DNA of 11,999 bases from Alphaproteobacteria bacterium (lineage in GTDB: Bacteria > Pseudomonadota > Alphaproteobacteria > Rhizobiales > Aestuariivirgaceae): contig JAHEJE010000048.1 in the NCBI GenBank assembly GCA_024639035.1, positions 1 through 11,999 of the forward strand, read 5' to 3'. Made by a program: the position numbers and the translations under genes. Below, one piece after another: positions 1-9,005 of this stretch. The notes under the pieces were generated by a model. That model did no database searches, was not told where the DNA came from, and was given only the letters and a program-made list of their open reading frames with translations. Numbering within the stretch: the stretch's first letter is position 1; every line of letters begins with the position of its first letter.

Positions 1-682
1 TCGTCGACAGCATCAGTTCCTGGCCCTCGCCGACCGCAAGTCCGCCTATCGCGTAACCGTCAAAGCCGATTTCCATCAAGCCTTGTGCGGAGGTTTCGCG
101 CAACCGGGGTAAAATTCCGCCCTGCACGATGCCGAAACAGGCGTGTTCCGGTTGCCTGCCGAATGCCTTCTTACTCCGCTCGGCCCATCGCAACGAGAGC
201 TGCATGGCACGCTCGGCGTCGTCTTCGGTGTGAGGATAGGACACGCATTCGTCGAGCTGCATCTGGATCGTCGATCCGAGCAAATTCTGGATCTCCATCG
301 CCCGTTCGGGGGTCAGTTCATGACTGGAACCGTCGATGTGGGACTGAAACGTGACGCCCTGTTCCGTCAGTTTGCGCAACTTGGCCAGGGACATGACCTG
401 AAACCCGCCCGAATCGGTCAGGATCGGCCGGTCCCAGTTGATGAACTTGTGCAGGCCGCCCAATCTGTGCACCCGCTCGGCGCCGGGCCGGAGCATGAGG
501 TGGTAGGTATTGCCAAGGATGATGTCGGCGCCGGTCTCTCGCACCTGGTCGGGAAAGATCGCCTTCACGGTCCCTGCGGTGCCAACCGGCATGAAGGCCG
601 GTGTGCGGATTTCCCCGCGATTGGTCGAAATTCTGCCAAGCCTGGCTCCACCGTCGGTGCCGATCAATTCAAAACCGAACAT
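1..682 (-). CDS. tgt: Queuine tRNA-ribosyltransferase (tRNA-guanine transglycosylase), 3' end cut off
   Basis: Exchanges guanine 34 in the anticodon of GUN tRNAs for preQ1, the committed step that puts the queuosine precursor into tRNA. The first 227 residues are visible out of the roughly 370-380 usual for the family; the C-terminus, including the second catalytic aspartate and the zinc site, lies beyond the left edge. Visible landmarks are the NTYHLMLRPG stretch (about 58-67), LTDSGGFQVMS (88-98) with Asp90 matching the active-site Asp102 of the Zymomonas enzyme, QLDEC (142-146) with base-recognising Asp144 and Cys146, GIVQGG (184-189) and GGLAVGEG (213-220). The ATG shares one base with the queA stop (TGATG), and AAGGA lies 8 nt upstream inside queA, so translation is probably coupled. 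The pairing with queA supports the call. Nothing is odd apart from truncation by the window. Confidence 0.97.
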   Translation of the reverse strand, partial: MFGFELIGTDGGARLGRISTNRGEIRTPAFMPVGTAGTVKAIFPDQVRETGADIILGNTYHLMLRPGAERVHRLGGLHKFINWDRPILTDSGGFQVMSLAKLRKLTEQGVTFQSHIDGSSHELTPERAMEIQNLLGSTIQMQLDECVSYPHTEDDAERAMQLSLRWAERSKKAFGRQPEHACFGIVQGGILPRLRETSAQGLMEIGFDGYAIGGLAVGEGQELMLST

Positions 683-1770
683 CAGCCGCGTCCTTTCGGA
701 TAGAGCAAACAGGCATCGCCGTAGGAGTAGAACCGGTAGCCGCCGGCCACTGCGTGCGCATAGGCGCGCTGCATGACGTCCAACCCGCAAAACGCGCTGA
801 CCAGCATGAACAATGTCGATTTCGGCAGGTGGAAGTTGGTCAACAGCAGGTCGCAGCCACGAATGGCGAACCCCGGCGTGATGAAGATGTCGGTCGATCC
901 TCTGAACGGTTCGATCTCACCTGTCTTGGCCACAGCGGTCTCGAGCAGCCGCAGTGTCGTCGTGCCGACGGCCACGATGCGTCCGGCCTGTTTTCGACAC
1001 AGGTTCAGTCTTTCAGCAGTTTCCCGGGAGACTTCGCCCCATTCGGCGTGCATCGCGTGATGTTCGGTGTCCTCGGCCTTGACCGGCAGAAACGTTCCGG
1101 CGCCGACATGCAATGTGACCCGGCAAATATCGATGCCCTTGTTCTCGAGCGCTTCAAACATTTGCTGCGTCAAATGAAGGCCGGCGGTCGGTGCGGCCAC
1201 GGCGCCTTCGGTGCGGGCATAGATAGTCTGGTAGTCCTCCCTGTCGCGACTGTCGGCCGGTCTTGCCGATGCGATATAGGGCGGCAACGGCATCTCTCCC
1301 AACGTGGCAATCGCCTGCGAAAGCCGCGCGCCGCTAACATCGAATTTCACCGAGACCTCGCCACCCGATTTGATCTCGACGACGGATGCCGTCAGACCAT
1401 TGCAATCCGGATCGCCCGTCGCGGACCCGAATACAAGCCTGTCGCCGGGCTTCAACCGCTTTGCCGGCCGGGCAAATCCCGACCAGGCTTCATCGTCGAT
1501 CTGCTGATGCAAAAGAAGCTCGATCTTGGCGCCGCTGGCCCCCGGTCGTTCCCTGCGGGCGTGCAGCCTTGCAGGAATGACACGGGTGTCGTTAATCACC
1601 ACAACATCGCCGGCGCGCAGCTCCGCCACCAGGTCGCGAACACCGGTGTCGACCAGTTCTTCAACCTGTTCGGGATGGACGATCAGCATCCGGGCGGCGT
1701 CGCGCGGCCGCGCTGGACGCAAGGCGATGCACCGTGCAGGCAGGTCGAAGTCGAAGAGGTCAACTTTCAA
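682..1770 (-). CDS. queA: S-adenosylmethionine:tRNA ribosyltransferase-isomerase QueA
   Basis: Transfers and isomerises the ribosyl moiety of S-adenosylmethionine onto preQ1 at tRNA position 34, giving epoxyqueuosine; it acts directly after Tgt. The protein has 362 residues, close to the usual 340-360. Family landmarks are the N-terminal VDLFDFDLP (3-11), VVVINDTRVIPARL (56-69), GEMPLPPY (158-165), DYQTIYA (179-185), AAPTAGLHLT (192-201), VGTTTLRLLE (268-277), LLTNFHLPKSTLFMLVSAF (309-327) and the terminal YGDACLLYP (350-358). The start codon is TTG. It is preferred because AAGGGGG lies 6 nt upstream, the N-terminus aligns with the family, and the first internal ATG (residue 28) would remove the conserved start. 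It begins 21 nt after the upstream cyclophilin gene and overlaps tgt by one base, as expected for an operon. Identification is secure. Confidence 0.97.
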   Translation of the reverse strand: MKVDLFDFDLPARCIALRPARPRDAARMLIVHPEQVEELVDTGVRDLVAELRAGDVVVINDTRVIPARLHARRERPGASGAKIELLLHQQIDDEAWSGFARPAKRLKPGDRLVFGSATGDPDCNGLTASVVEIKSGGEVSVKFDVSGARLSQAIATLGEMPLPPYIASARPADSRDREDYQTIYARTEGAVAAPTAGLHLTQQMFEALENKGIDICRVTLHVGAGTFLPVKAEDTEHHAMHAEWGEVSRETAERLNLCRKQAGRIVAVGTTTLRLLETAVAKTGEIEPFRGSTDIFITPGFAIRGCDLLLTNFHLPKSTLFMLVSAFCGLDVMQRAYAHAVAGGYRFYSYGDACLLYPKGRG

Positions 1771-1791
1771 AGAAAGCCCCCTTGATGCGCC

Positions 1792-2256
1792 CTACTGGTC
1801 GGCTGCGACCCGCATGGCCTTGATCCGGCCCGGGTCGGGCACCGGCTCACCGCGCGGCAAGGCGTCGATGTGCTCCATGCCCTCGCTGACCTTGCCCCAA
1901 ACGGTGTACTGGCCATCAAGGAACGTTGCATCGCCAAAGCAGATGAAAAACTGCGAGTTGGCGCTGTTCGGGTTCATGGATCGGGCCATGGATGCAACAC
2001 CGCGAACATGCGGTTCATTGGAGAATTCCGACTTGAGATCCGGCTTGTCGGATCCACCGGTCCCGGTTCCCGTCGGGTCGCCACCCTGGGCCATGAACCC
2101 GTCGATCACCCGGTGAAACGGCGTGCCGTCGTAGAAACCGGCGCGCGCCAGTTCCTTAATGCGGGTTACGTGGTTTGGCGCCAGGTCGGGGCGCAGTTCG
2201 ATTACCACGCGGCCGGCCTCCAGGTCCAAATGGAGTGTGTTTTCGAGATCAGCCAA
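1792..2256 (-). CDS. ppiB: Cytoplasmic cyclophilin-type peptidyl-prolyl cis-trans isomerase
   Basis: Catalyses cis-trans isomerisation of X-Pro bonds during protein folding. At 154 residues without a signal peptide it is a minimal single-domain cyclophilin expected in the cytoplasm. Landmarks are FHRVIDGFMAQGGDPTGTG (47-65) with catalytic Arg49, MAR (90-92), NSANSQFFI (97-105) and FLDGQYTVWGKV (112-123). Phe112 sits where human cyclophilin A has its cyclosporin-binding Trp, as in the E. coli enzymes, so low cyclosporin sensitivity is likely (inference). The start is TTG, with AGGAGG 5 nt upstream, immediately next to the stop of the preceding gene. It is a tandem paralogue of the secreted cyclophilin just upstream and shares nearly identical DNA with it around the active-site codons. 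The symbol is assigned by inferred compartment, by analogy with E. coli. Confidence 0.94.
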   Translation of the reverse strand: MADLENTLHLDLEAGRVVIELRPDLAPNHVTRIKELARAGFYDGTPFHRVIDGFMAQGGDPTGTGTGGSDKPDLKSEFSNEPHVRGVASMARSMNPNSANSQFFICFGDATFLDGQYTVWGKVSEGMEHIDALPRGEPVPDPGRIKAMRVAADQ

Positions 2257-2268
2257 GAGGCCCTCCTG

Positions 2269-2814
2269 TTATTGTGCGTCTGCTTCGATTTCCATTTTGA
2301 TGATTTTGCCGGGGCTTGCCGGCGGTTCTCCCTTGGGAATGCGGTCGACGCAGCCCATGTTCTGTGTGACCTGGCCCCAGGCGGTATACTTGCCATCGAG
2401 GAACCGGCCATCGGCCAGCATGATGAAGAACTGCGAATTGGCGCTGTTCGGGCTTTGCGAGCGGGCCATGCCAACGACGCCGCGATGATACTGCAGCTTG
2501 TTGAATTCAGCCGGCACGTCGTTGTACTTTGATCCGCCGGTGCCGGTGCCGGTGGGGTCGCCGGTCTGGGCCATGAAGCCGTCGATCACCCGATGAAAGA
2601 TGATGCCATTGTAGAAACCCTCGCGGGTGAGCTTCTTGATCCGCTCGACATGCTTGGGCGCCAGATCGGGGCGCAACTTGATGACGACCTTGCCGCACTC
2701 AAGATGCAGATTGAGGGTGTTTTCCGGGTTTGCCTGTGCGCTGCCGGTCGTCGCCGCGACCAACCCGAACAAGGCCAAACCGGTCATCAGACCGGCCTTT
2801 GCGAAATATGACAT
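2269..2814 (-). CDS. ppiA: Periplasmic cyclophilin-type peptidyl-prolyl cis-trans isomerase
   Basis: A secreted proline isomerase assisting folding of envelope proteins. Of its 181 residues, the first 28 look like a Sec signal peptide: Lys6, a hydrophobic core about 8-22, and a probable cleavage site SAQA|NP. The mature part is a cyclophilin domain with FHRVIDGFMAQTGDPTGTG (73-91), catalytic Arg75, NSANSQFFIM (123-132) and FLDGKYTAWGQV (138-149). The ATG at 2814 is preceded by TAGGAGAG, which overlaps the coaD stop codon, so translation is likely coupled to coaD. It ends 12 nt before the cytoplasmic paralogue. The pair most likely arose by tandem duplication followed by gain or loss of the export signal (inference). 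The family is certain; the cellular location rests on the predicted signal peptide. Confidence 0.94.
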   Translation of the reverse strand: MSYFAKAGLMTGLALFGLVAATTGSAQANPENTLNLHLECGKVVIKLRPDLAPKHVERIKKLTREGFYNGIIFHRVIDGFMAQTGDPTGTGTGGSKYNDVPAEFNKLQYHRGVVGMARSQSPNSANSQFFIMLADGRFLDGKYTAWGQVTQNMGCVDRIPKGEPPASPGKIIKMEIEADAQ

Positions 2815-2823
2815 GCATCTCTC

Positions 2824-3339
2824 CTAGGTGGATTCACTCTTTCGTTTTTCCAATGCCCGTTCGATGGCCCGTTGCGAGCCTTCGGGAACAAACGGCGTCA
2901 CATCGCCGCCCATGCCGGCAATCTGTTTGACCAGAGAGGCGGCGATCATTCGCGTGGCCGGGCTGGCGACGATATACACCGTCTCGATCTGCGGTGCCAT
3001 CGCGGCATTCATTTGGCCCATCTGGACCTCGTAGTCAAAGTCCGTCGCATCGCGCAAGCCGCGGATCACCACGTCGGCCCCGCAACCGGCGGCCGCATCG
3101 ACGGCGAGACCATCGAACGTCTCGGCGACGATGTCGATGCCCATTGCATCGGCAATCGGTGCGCAGACGTCGGCCAGCAGCGACAAGCGCTCATCGGCGC
3201 CGAGCAGCGAATTCTTGCCATGGTGGGTGCCGACACCAAGTACCAGGCGGTCGACCAGCCGCGCTGAACGGGCGATGATGTCCAGGTGACCATATGTTAC
3301 CGGATCAAAACTGCCTGGGTAAAAGCCGGTCCTGGCCAT
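2824..3339 (-). CDS. coaD: Phosphopantetheine adenylyltransferase CoaD
   Basis: Transfers the adenylyl group of ATP to 4'-phosphopantetheine, the penultimate step of coenzyme A synthesis, in the cytoplasm. The start chosen here gives 171 residues, near the usual 160-170. The nucleotidyltransferase signature FYPGSFDPVTYGHLDII runs from 6 to 22 with the TxGH motif at 15-18; RGLRDATDFDYE (93-104) and SLVKQIA (135-141) are the other family blocks. Ala133-Ala134 replace serines found in the E. coli ISSSLVKE motif, a small variation. An in-frame ATG at 3366 would add nine residues, but the family normally begins M-x-R-x-x-x-YPGSFDP and AAGGA lies about 12 nt before the 3339 start. No convincing ribosome binding site precedes 3366. 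Either start is possible. The neighbours are the exporter gene upstream and the cyclophilins downstream. Confidence 0.93.
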   Translation of the reverse strand: MARTGFYPGSFDPVTYGHLDIIARSARLVDRLVLGVGTHHGKNSLLGADERLSLLADVCAPIADAMGIDIVAETFDGLAVDAAAGCGADVVIRGLRDATDFDYEVQMGQMNAAMAPQIETVYIVASPATRMIAASLVKQIAGMGGDVTPFVPEGSQRAIERALEKRKSEST

Positions 3340-3386
3340 GGGTGCCAAATGTCCTTGATTTGCCATTGTCGACCGGACTTATCGCC

Positions 3387-4000
3387 CTAACGCCGCGATA
3401 GTGCAAGCCACAGACCGCCGCCAACCATGCACAGGCCGGAAAAACACTCCACCATACGCACCCGCGACCGGGACAGCATCTCTCGTGCCTTGCCGGCAGC
3501 AACCGCATAGCCGCTGTCAAGGGTCGTGGTCACGGCCATGAATGTGAGCCCCAGCACCACGACCTGCGGAAAGGCATCGCGAGACGGATCGACAAACTGC
3601 GGAATGAAGGCGCCAAAGAAGACCAGAGCCTTCGGGTTCGACAGGAACACCAGGCACCCTTGCCAGAAATAGCTGCTGATTGGCTGTGCCGGGGCGCTCG
3701 CCTGTTCGATATCCAGTCTGCCGCTCGACAACAGCATTTTCACACCAAGCCAGACCAGATAGGCGGCACCGAGCATGCGAATGATATCAAACACCATTCC
3801 GGCACTCTGGATGACCACCTGGAGACCGGCCGCCAGGACAATCAGGGCAATGAACACGCCAAGCTGGGTTCCAGCAACGCTCGCCATGCCGGCGCGTATG
3901 CCGCCGCGCAGGCTGTTTGCGACAATGACCGTTACATTTGGGCCGGGGACGATCGACAGGATTGCGCAGGCCAGAACATAAGCGAGGAAGGTTTCTATCG

Positions 4001-4004
<4 letters not shown>
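3387..4004 (-). CDS. LysE/RhtB-family amino-acid exporter
   Basis: An inner-membrane efflux protein of the LysE superfamily, which exports amino acids or small derivatives; the substrate cannot be told from sequence. The protein has 205 residues with about six hydrophobic segments, roughly 7-29, 41-63, 69-92, 114-136, 148-171 and 185-201. The N-terminal PGPN (20-23) and central FLSNPKALVFFGAFIPQFVDP region (120-140) are characteristic of the RhtB branch. The GTG start overlaps the gyrA stop by four bases (GTGA), and GGAG lies 7 nt upstream inside gyrA, so translation should be coupled to gyrA. The stop is 47 nt before the preferred coaD start. This position inside the gyrA-coaD-ppi-queA-tgt run is unexpected for an exporter. 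The family call is firm; the role of the placement is unknown. Confidence 0.9.
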
Positions 4005-6883
<2,879 letters not shown>

Positions 6884-7001
6884 AAGCCCTGCCCTTTCGG
6901 GGAAATCAACGGCGGAAAAGGCCGCCTGTCAGCGCATAATCTGCCGTTAAATCCTGCGAATTCACGGCAAAATTCCACTTCGATTCGCGCAATGCCCGAC
7001 T

Positions 7002-7031
7002 CTATCAAAAAGGACCCGCAACCGCAATCAA
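7002..7031 (-). promoter_or_regulatory. Possible gyrA operon promoter
   Basis: On the minus strand, TTGATT (7031-7026) and TGATAG (7007-7002) are 18 nt apart, an acceptable but weak match to a housekeeping sigma factor promoter. It would give a leader of about 110 nt before the gyrA TTG. Two GANTC sites lie close by, at 6998-7002 (touching the -10 element) and 6982-6986 (near the expected start of transcription), so CcrM-type methylation could affect it. It lies in the 212-nt gap between gyrA and the next minus-strand gene, where I see no T-tailed terminator hairpin. Confidence 0.3.
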
Positions 7032-7095
7032 TGCCACAACGGTTAATGCCGTGATATCAATGAGTTAGAAAATGTTTTTTGAAGAGCGTCGAGGA

Positions 7096-7461
7096 TTAGC
7101 GGGGCAATCTCACCTCAAGCTCCTTGCCGCCATGGCCATGGACGCTGTCACGTGCCCGGATGACGACGAATTCGACGGTTTCTGGCACCCTTACGCCACC
7201 CAGGCTGCGGGTAAACGGTTGCTCGTGTTCGTGCGGGTGATGCAGCGTGCGGACGCCCAGAACCTTGCCGGCCTTGTCCAGGACGTCAAACTGGTCGGCG
7301 TAATGATTCCAGCCTTCGTCGGCATGGGCAACTGTCACCTCGAATTGCCAAACGCCAGCGCCCTGATGAAGCGCCTTTGCGGCGATGACATCGGCCTCGC
7401 CGGCCTGCAATGACGTGGTTGACAGGACTGCAAACAGGAACGCTGACAGGTGTCTGAGCAT
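7096..7461 (-). CDS. Histidine-rich exported protein of unknown function
   Basis: I do not recognise a named family. The protein has 121 residues. A typical Sec signal peptide covers 1-20 (Arg3, hydrophobic 6-14, predicted cleavage SLQA|GE), leaving about 101 residues in the periplasm or outside the cell. The mature part contains nine histidines, four of them in HHPHEHEQPF (74-83) and two in DSVHGHGGK (105-113). Patterns such as GWNHYADQFDVLD and TVEFVVIRARD suggest an all-beta fold (inference). Clustered histidines could bind a metal, but no cysteines are present and no family motif confirms it. The ATG at 7461 is preceded by AGGGAAAG. It lies between gyrA and the small basic exported protein, on the same strand. 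The coherent signal peptide and conserved-looking motifs make it a real gene. Confidence 0.8.
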   Translation of the reverse strand: MLRHLSAFLFAVLSTTSLQAGEADVIAAKALHQGAGVWQFEVTVAHADEGWNHYADQFDVLDKAGKVLGVRTLHHPHEHEQPFTRSLGGVRVPETVEFVVIRARDSVHGHGGKELEVRLPR

Positions 7462-7542
7462 CTACTTTCCCTGATGGCAAACTATTCCGTCGGCCCGGAC
7501 GATGACGTATCGGTATACCGGAACTACGTGGATCCGGTTGAA

Positions 7543-7562
7543 GGCCGCCTGCGGCTGCGGCC
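7543..7562 (-). terminator. GC-rich hairpin, possible weak terminator
   Basis: GGCCGC and GCGGCC form a perfect 6-bp stem around an 8-nt loop, 24 nt past the stop codon of the small basic exported protein gene. No run of T follows on the minus strand, so it may only stall transcription or protect the 3' end of the message. The 124-nt gap also contains a 10-bp palindrome, CGGTATACCG, at 7511-7520, upstream of the His-rich protein gene; it could be part of that gene's control region. Confidence 0.22.
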
Positions 7563-7585
7563 GCGCTTGGGGTCAGGCGCTGAGC

Positions 7586-7927
7586 CTACAGTTTGCGGAA
7601 CTTGACGTTCTTGGCCTTGTACCAGGTGCCGGCCTGGACGACACGCGAGCAGTTGGTCTTGCCCTTGGTCCAGTCCTTCAGCATGATGCACAAGCGGCCG
7701 CGGCGGACGCTCCAGCGGCCGGTATCGGTGGCTGCCATGTAACTGCCGACGAGCCGGCCATCGCGCTTTGCGCTGATGCGGACTTCATAACCCTTGACGA
7801 CGGCGTGGAATTGACCGGGGAACAAACTCTTGATGGCGCGCGTGGTGAGCGTGTCACCAGCCGCTGCCGTGTTGGCGCCGGCGATGAGGCTGCAGCCAAC
7901 CACTGCTATGGTTGCAAGACGAAACAT
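7586..7927 (-). CDS. Small basic exported protein of unknown function
   Basis: No named function recognised. The 113-residue product starts with a signal peptide (Arg3, hydrophobic 4-18, predicted cleavage NTAAA|GD after 23). A lipobox-like VVGC at 9-12 seems too close to the N-terminus for a lipoprotein. The mature 90 residues are strongly basic, ending in WYKAKNVKFRKL (102-113). Two cysteines, Cys80 and Cys93, could form a disulphide in the periplasm. The pattern GSYMAATDTGRWSVRRGRLC (61-80) then TWYKA resembles small rhizobial secreted proteins that I can recall only loosely, so I give no family name. The ATG has AGGAAGGG about 10 nt upstream. Its own promoter is likely, because the 428 nt upstream are gene-free and contain several palindromes. 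It is followed by the His-rich protein gene after 124 nt. Confidence 0.78.
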   Translation of the reverse strand: MFRLATIAVVGCSLIAGANTAAAGDTLTTRAIKSLFPGQFHAVVKGYEVRISAKRDGRLVGSYMAATDTGRWSVRRGRLCIMLKDWTKGKTNCSRVVQAGTWYKAKNVKFRKL

Positions 7928-7986
7928 TTCTCAACACCCTTCCTGTCAGATCGGTTTGTTCGATCAGGCCGATTTCCCGAGTATGG

Positions 7987-8087
7987 AGCGGATATCCGCT
8001 AATTGTGCAAATATTGCGGCGCAACATGGTTTACAAGAGGCATGGTCAACAAATGCTGAACAGCGGCAATGTTGCGCAAAATGCCGC
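7987..8087. promoter_or_regulatory. Cluster of palindromes upstream of the small exported protein gene
   Basis: Four inverted repeats lie within 101 bp, 60-160 nt before the ATG at 7927. They are a perfect 14-bp palindrome AGCGGATATCCGCT (7987-8000); TTGTGCAA (8003-8010); TTGCGGCGCAA (8014-8024), perfect about its central G; and TTGCGCAA (8072-8079), which is nested in a larger repeat with arms GCGGCA (8063-8068) and TGCCGC (8082-8087). The TTGC/GCAA sites share half-sites and are probably operators for one dimeric regulator (inference). TTGCGGCGCAACA loosely resembles the TGC/GCA-type sites of alphaproteobacterial PhaR regulators, but the match is incomplete. No strong -35/-10 pair is obvious. 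Confidence 0.4.
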
Positions 8088-8291
8088 CACGCTCGTCAAA
8101 ACTGACCGCCAAACTCAACCAGTACGCTCAATCTTGATGTTCACTTTGGTCCCTGAGGCCGTCAGGTGCCGCAAACCGGGCGGCAAAGTCTCACAACAGT
8201 GCGTATTGGGATTTGGGAAGATTGTCGTTCCCTGCCTTCTACGGCCTCGAACACGGTTGTGTTGGCGATGTAACAAACAGGTCGAAGTGGC

Positions 8292-8342
8292 AAAAAAGTG
8301 ACGAAAAGCGGGGGAAGACGGTTCCGAAACCGCAGATGTCAC
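8292..8342 (-). terminator. Possible ssb transcription terminator
   Basis: Downstream of the ssb stop on the minus strand, GTGAC (8342-8338) can pair with GTCAC (8302-8298), enclosing a tight inner hairpin CGGTT-TCGG-AACCG (8332-8319), and six T residues follow directly (8297-8292). The outer stem is only five base pairs and the structure is long, so the call is moderate. The T-run placed exactly after the stem is the best support. Confidence 0.42.
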
Positions 8343-8355
8343 CTGGGTGCAGGGC

Positions 8356-8838
8356 CTAAAAAGGAACCTCATCGTCGAGGTCGCGGGCAAAATTCTGCTC
8401 GCGCTGCTGACCGCCGGAAGACCGTTCCGTCGGCGCGGACCGTCCGAAACTGTCATTACCGCCAACACCCGCGCCTTCTCCGCCTGAGCGACCGTCGAGC
8501 ATCTGAAGGGTTGAGCTGAAACCCTGCAGCACAACTTCGGTGGAATATCGTTCCTGCCCCGATTGATCTTCCCACTTGCGGGTCTGCAACTGGCCCTCGA
8601 CATAGATCTTCGAGCCTTTTTTGAGATACTGCTCCGCAACCCGGCACAGACCCTCGCTGAAAATGACGATGCGATGCCATTCGGTGCGCTCGCGCCGCTC
8701 ACCGGTGTTCTTGTCGCGCCAACTCTCAGAGGTGGCAAGCCGCAGATTGCAGATCGGCCTGCCATCCTGGGTGTGCCTGATCTCCGGATCGGCGCCGAGA
8801 TTACCCACCAAAATTACCTTATTGACCGAACCTGCCAT
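8356..8838 (-). CDS. ssb: Single-stranded DNA-binding protein
   Basis: Binds and protects single-stranded DNA in replication, repair and recombination, and recruits partner proteins through its C-terminal tip. The 160 residues comprise an OB fold (about 4-113), a flexible Gly/Ser/Gln-rich linker (116-149) and the acidic tip DLDDEVPF (153-160), equivalent to the E. coli DDDIPF. The DNA-stacking aromatics are conserved: Trp40 in SESWRDK, Trp54 in TEWHR, Phe60 and Trp88 in RKWEDQ. The frame stays open upstream to 9195. The ATG at 8838 is chosen because MAGSVNKVILVGNLG is the family N-terminus and AGGAG lies about 8 nt before it. Control is probably by LexA: a GTTC-N7-GTTC box lies 112 nt upstream and overlaps a plausible -10 element. 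The divergent neighbour is a RidA-like gene. Confidence 0.98.
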   Translation of the reverse strand: MAGSVNKVILVGNLGADPEIRHTQDGRPICNLRLATSESWRDKNTGERRERTEWHRIVIFSEGLCRVAEQYLKKGSKIYVEGQLQTRKWEDQSGQERYSTEVVLQGFSSTLQMLDGRSGGEGAGVGGNDSFGRSAPTERSSGGQQREQNFARDLDDEVPF

Positions 8839-8950
8839 TGCTGTACTCCTGCTCAGGTGGAGTTGATGTTGGAAAGACCCTACGCCATAGCCTGCCCGTT
8901 CACCACTTGCGCCGCGCGCTTGTCCACAATCCAGACTTTTCTCGCTTCTT

Positions 8951-8965
8951 GTTCTATTTTTGTTC
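8951..8965. promoter_or_regulatory. LexA (SOS) box in the ssb/ridA-like divergent region
   Basis: GTTC at 8951-8954 and GTTC at 8962-8965 are separated by exactly seven A/T bases, the direct-repeat operator established for LexA of Alphaproteobacteria (GTTC-N7-GTTC). It lies 112 nt before the ssb start and 74 nt before the RidA-like start. On the ssb side it overlaps a candidate -10 element, as expected for a repressor site. The match is exact in all eight defined bases. Confidence 0.75.
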
Positions 8966-8991
8966 TTAACACGATGAATCGGCTCTTTCAA
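8963..8991 (-). promoter_or_regulatory. Possible ssb promoter overlapping the SOS box
   Basis: On the minus strand, TTGAAA (8991-8986, five of six to consensus) is followed after 17 nt by TAAGAA (8968-8963), or after 16 nt by TTAAGA. The -10 region overlaps the first GAAC half-site of the LexA box. A GANTC site (GAATC, 8976-8980) lies in the spacer. The predicted leader is about 115 nt. The -10 element is weak, so the placement rests mainly on the -35 element and the operator overlap. Confidence 0.35.
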
Positions 8992-9005
8992 GCCCATTCG
9001 TCGGT

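Larger units (their letters stand above)
7928..8355. other. 428-nt gene-free stretch between ssb and the small exported protein gene
   Basis: No frame here looks like a protein: the frames that stay open lack recognisable motifs and extend into neighbouring genes out of phase. The right end holds a possible ssb terminator. The left end holds a group of palindromes upstream of the exported protein gene. The middle (about 8100-8290) shows only a weak 5-bp hairpin, TGCCG and CGGCA at 8167-8185. An unannotated small RNA cannot be excluded. Confidence 0.6.

Noticed and set aside
601..1785. Plus-strand open frame of 394 codons opposite queA and the start of tgt
   Set aside because: It shows no domain motifs and lies across two well-supported minus-strand genes.
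3340..3366. Nine-residue upstream extension of CoaD
   Set aside because: It has no ribosome binding sequence and does not match the family N-terminus; it is kept only as an alternative start.
7586..7927. Lipoprotein reading of the small exported protein through VVGC at residues 9-12
   Set aside because: The cysteine is too close to the N-terminus for a normal lipobox, and a standard signal peptidase I site follows at residue 23.
8100..8290. Possible RNA gene in the gene-free stretch
   Set aside because: I could find no cloverleaf, conserved loop or promoter-hairpin-terminator layout; only one weak 5-bp hairpin is present.
8115..8765. Minus-strand open frame overlapping ssb in another phase and running into the gene-free stretch
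   Set aside because: It contains no recognised motif and more than half of it is ssb read out of frame.
8920..8928. TTGTCCACA, one mismatch from a DnaA box, in the ssb leader region
   Set aside because: It is a single imperfect site with no second copy nearby, so neither an origin nor DnaA control can be supported.
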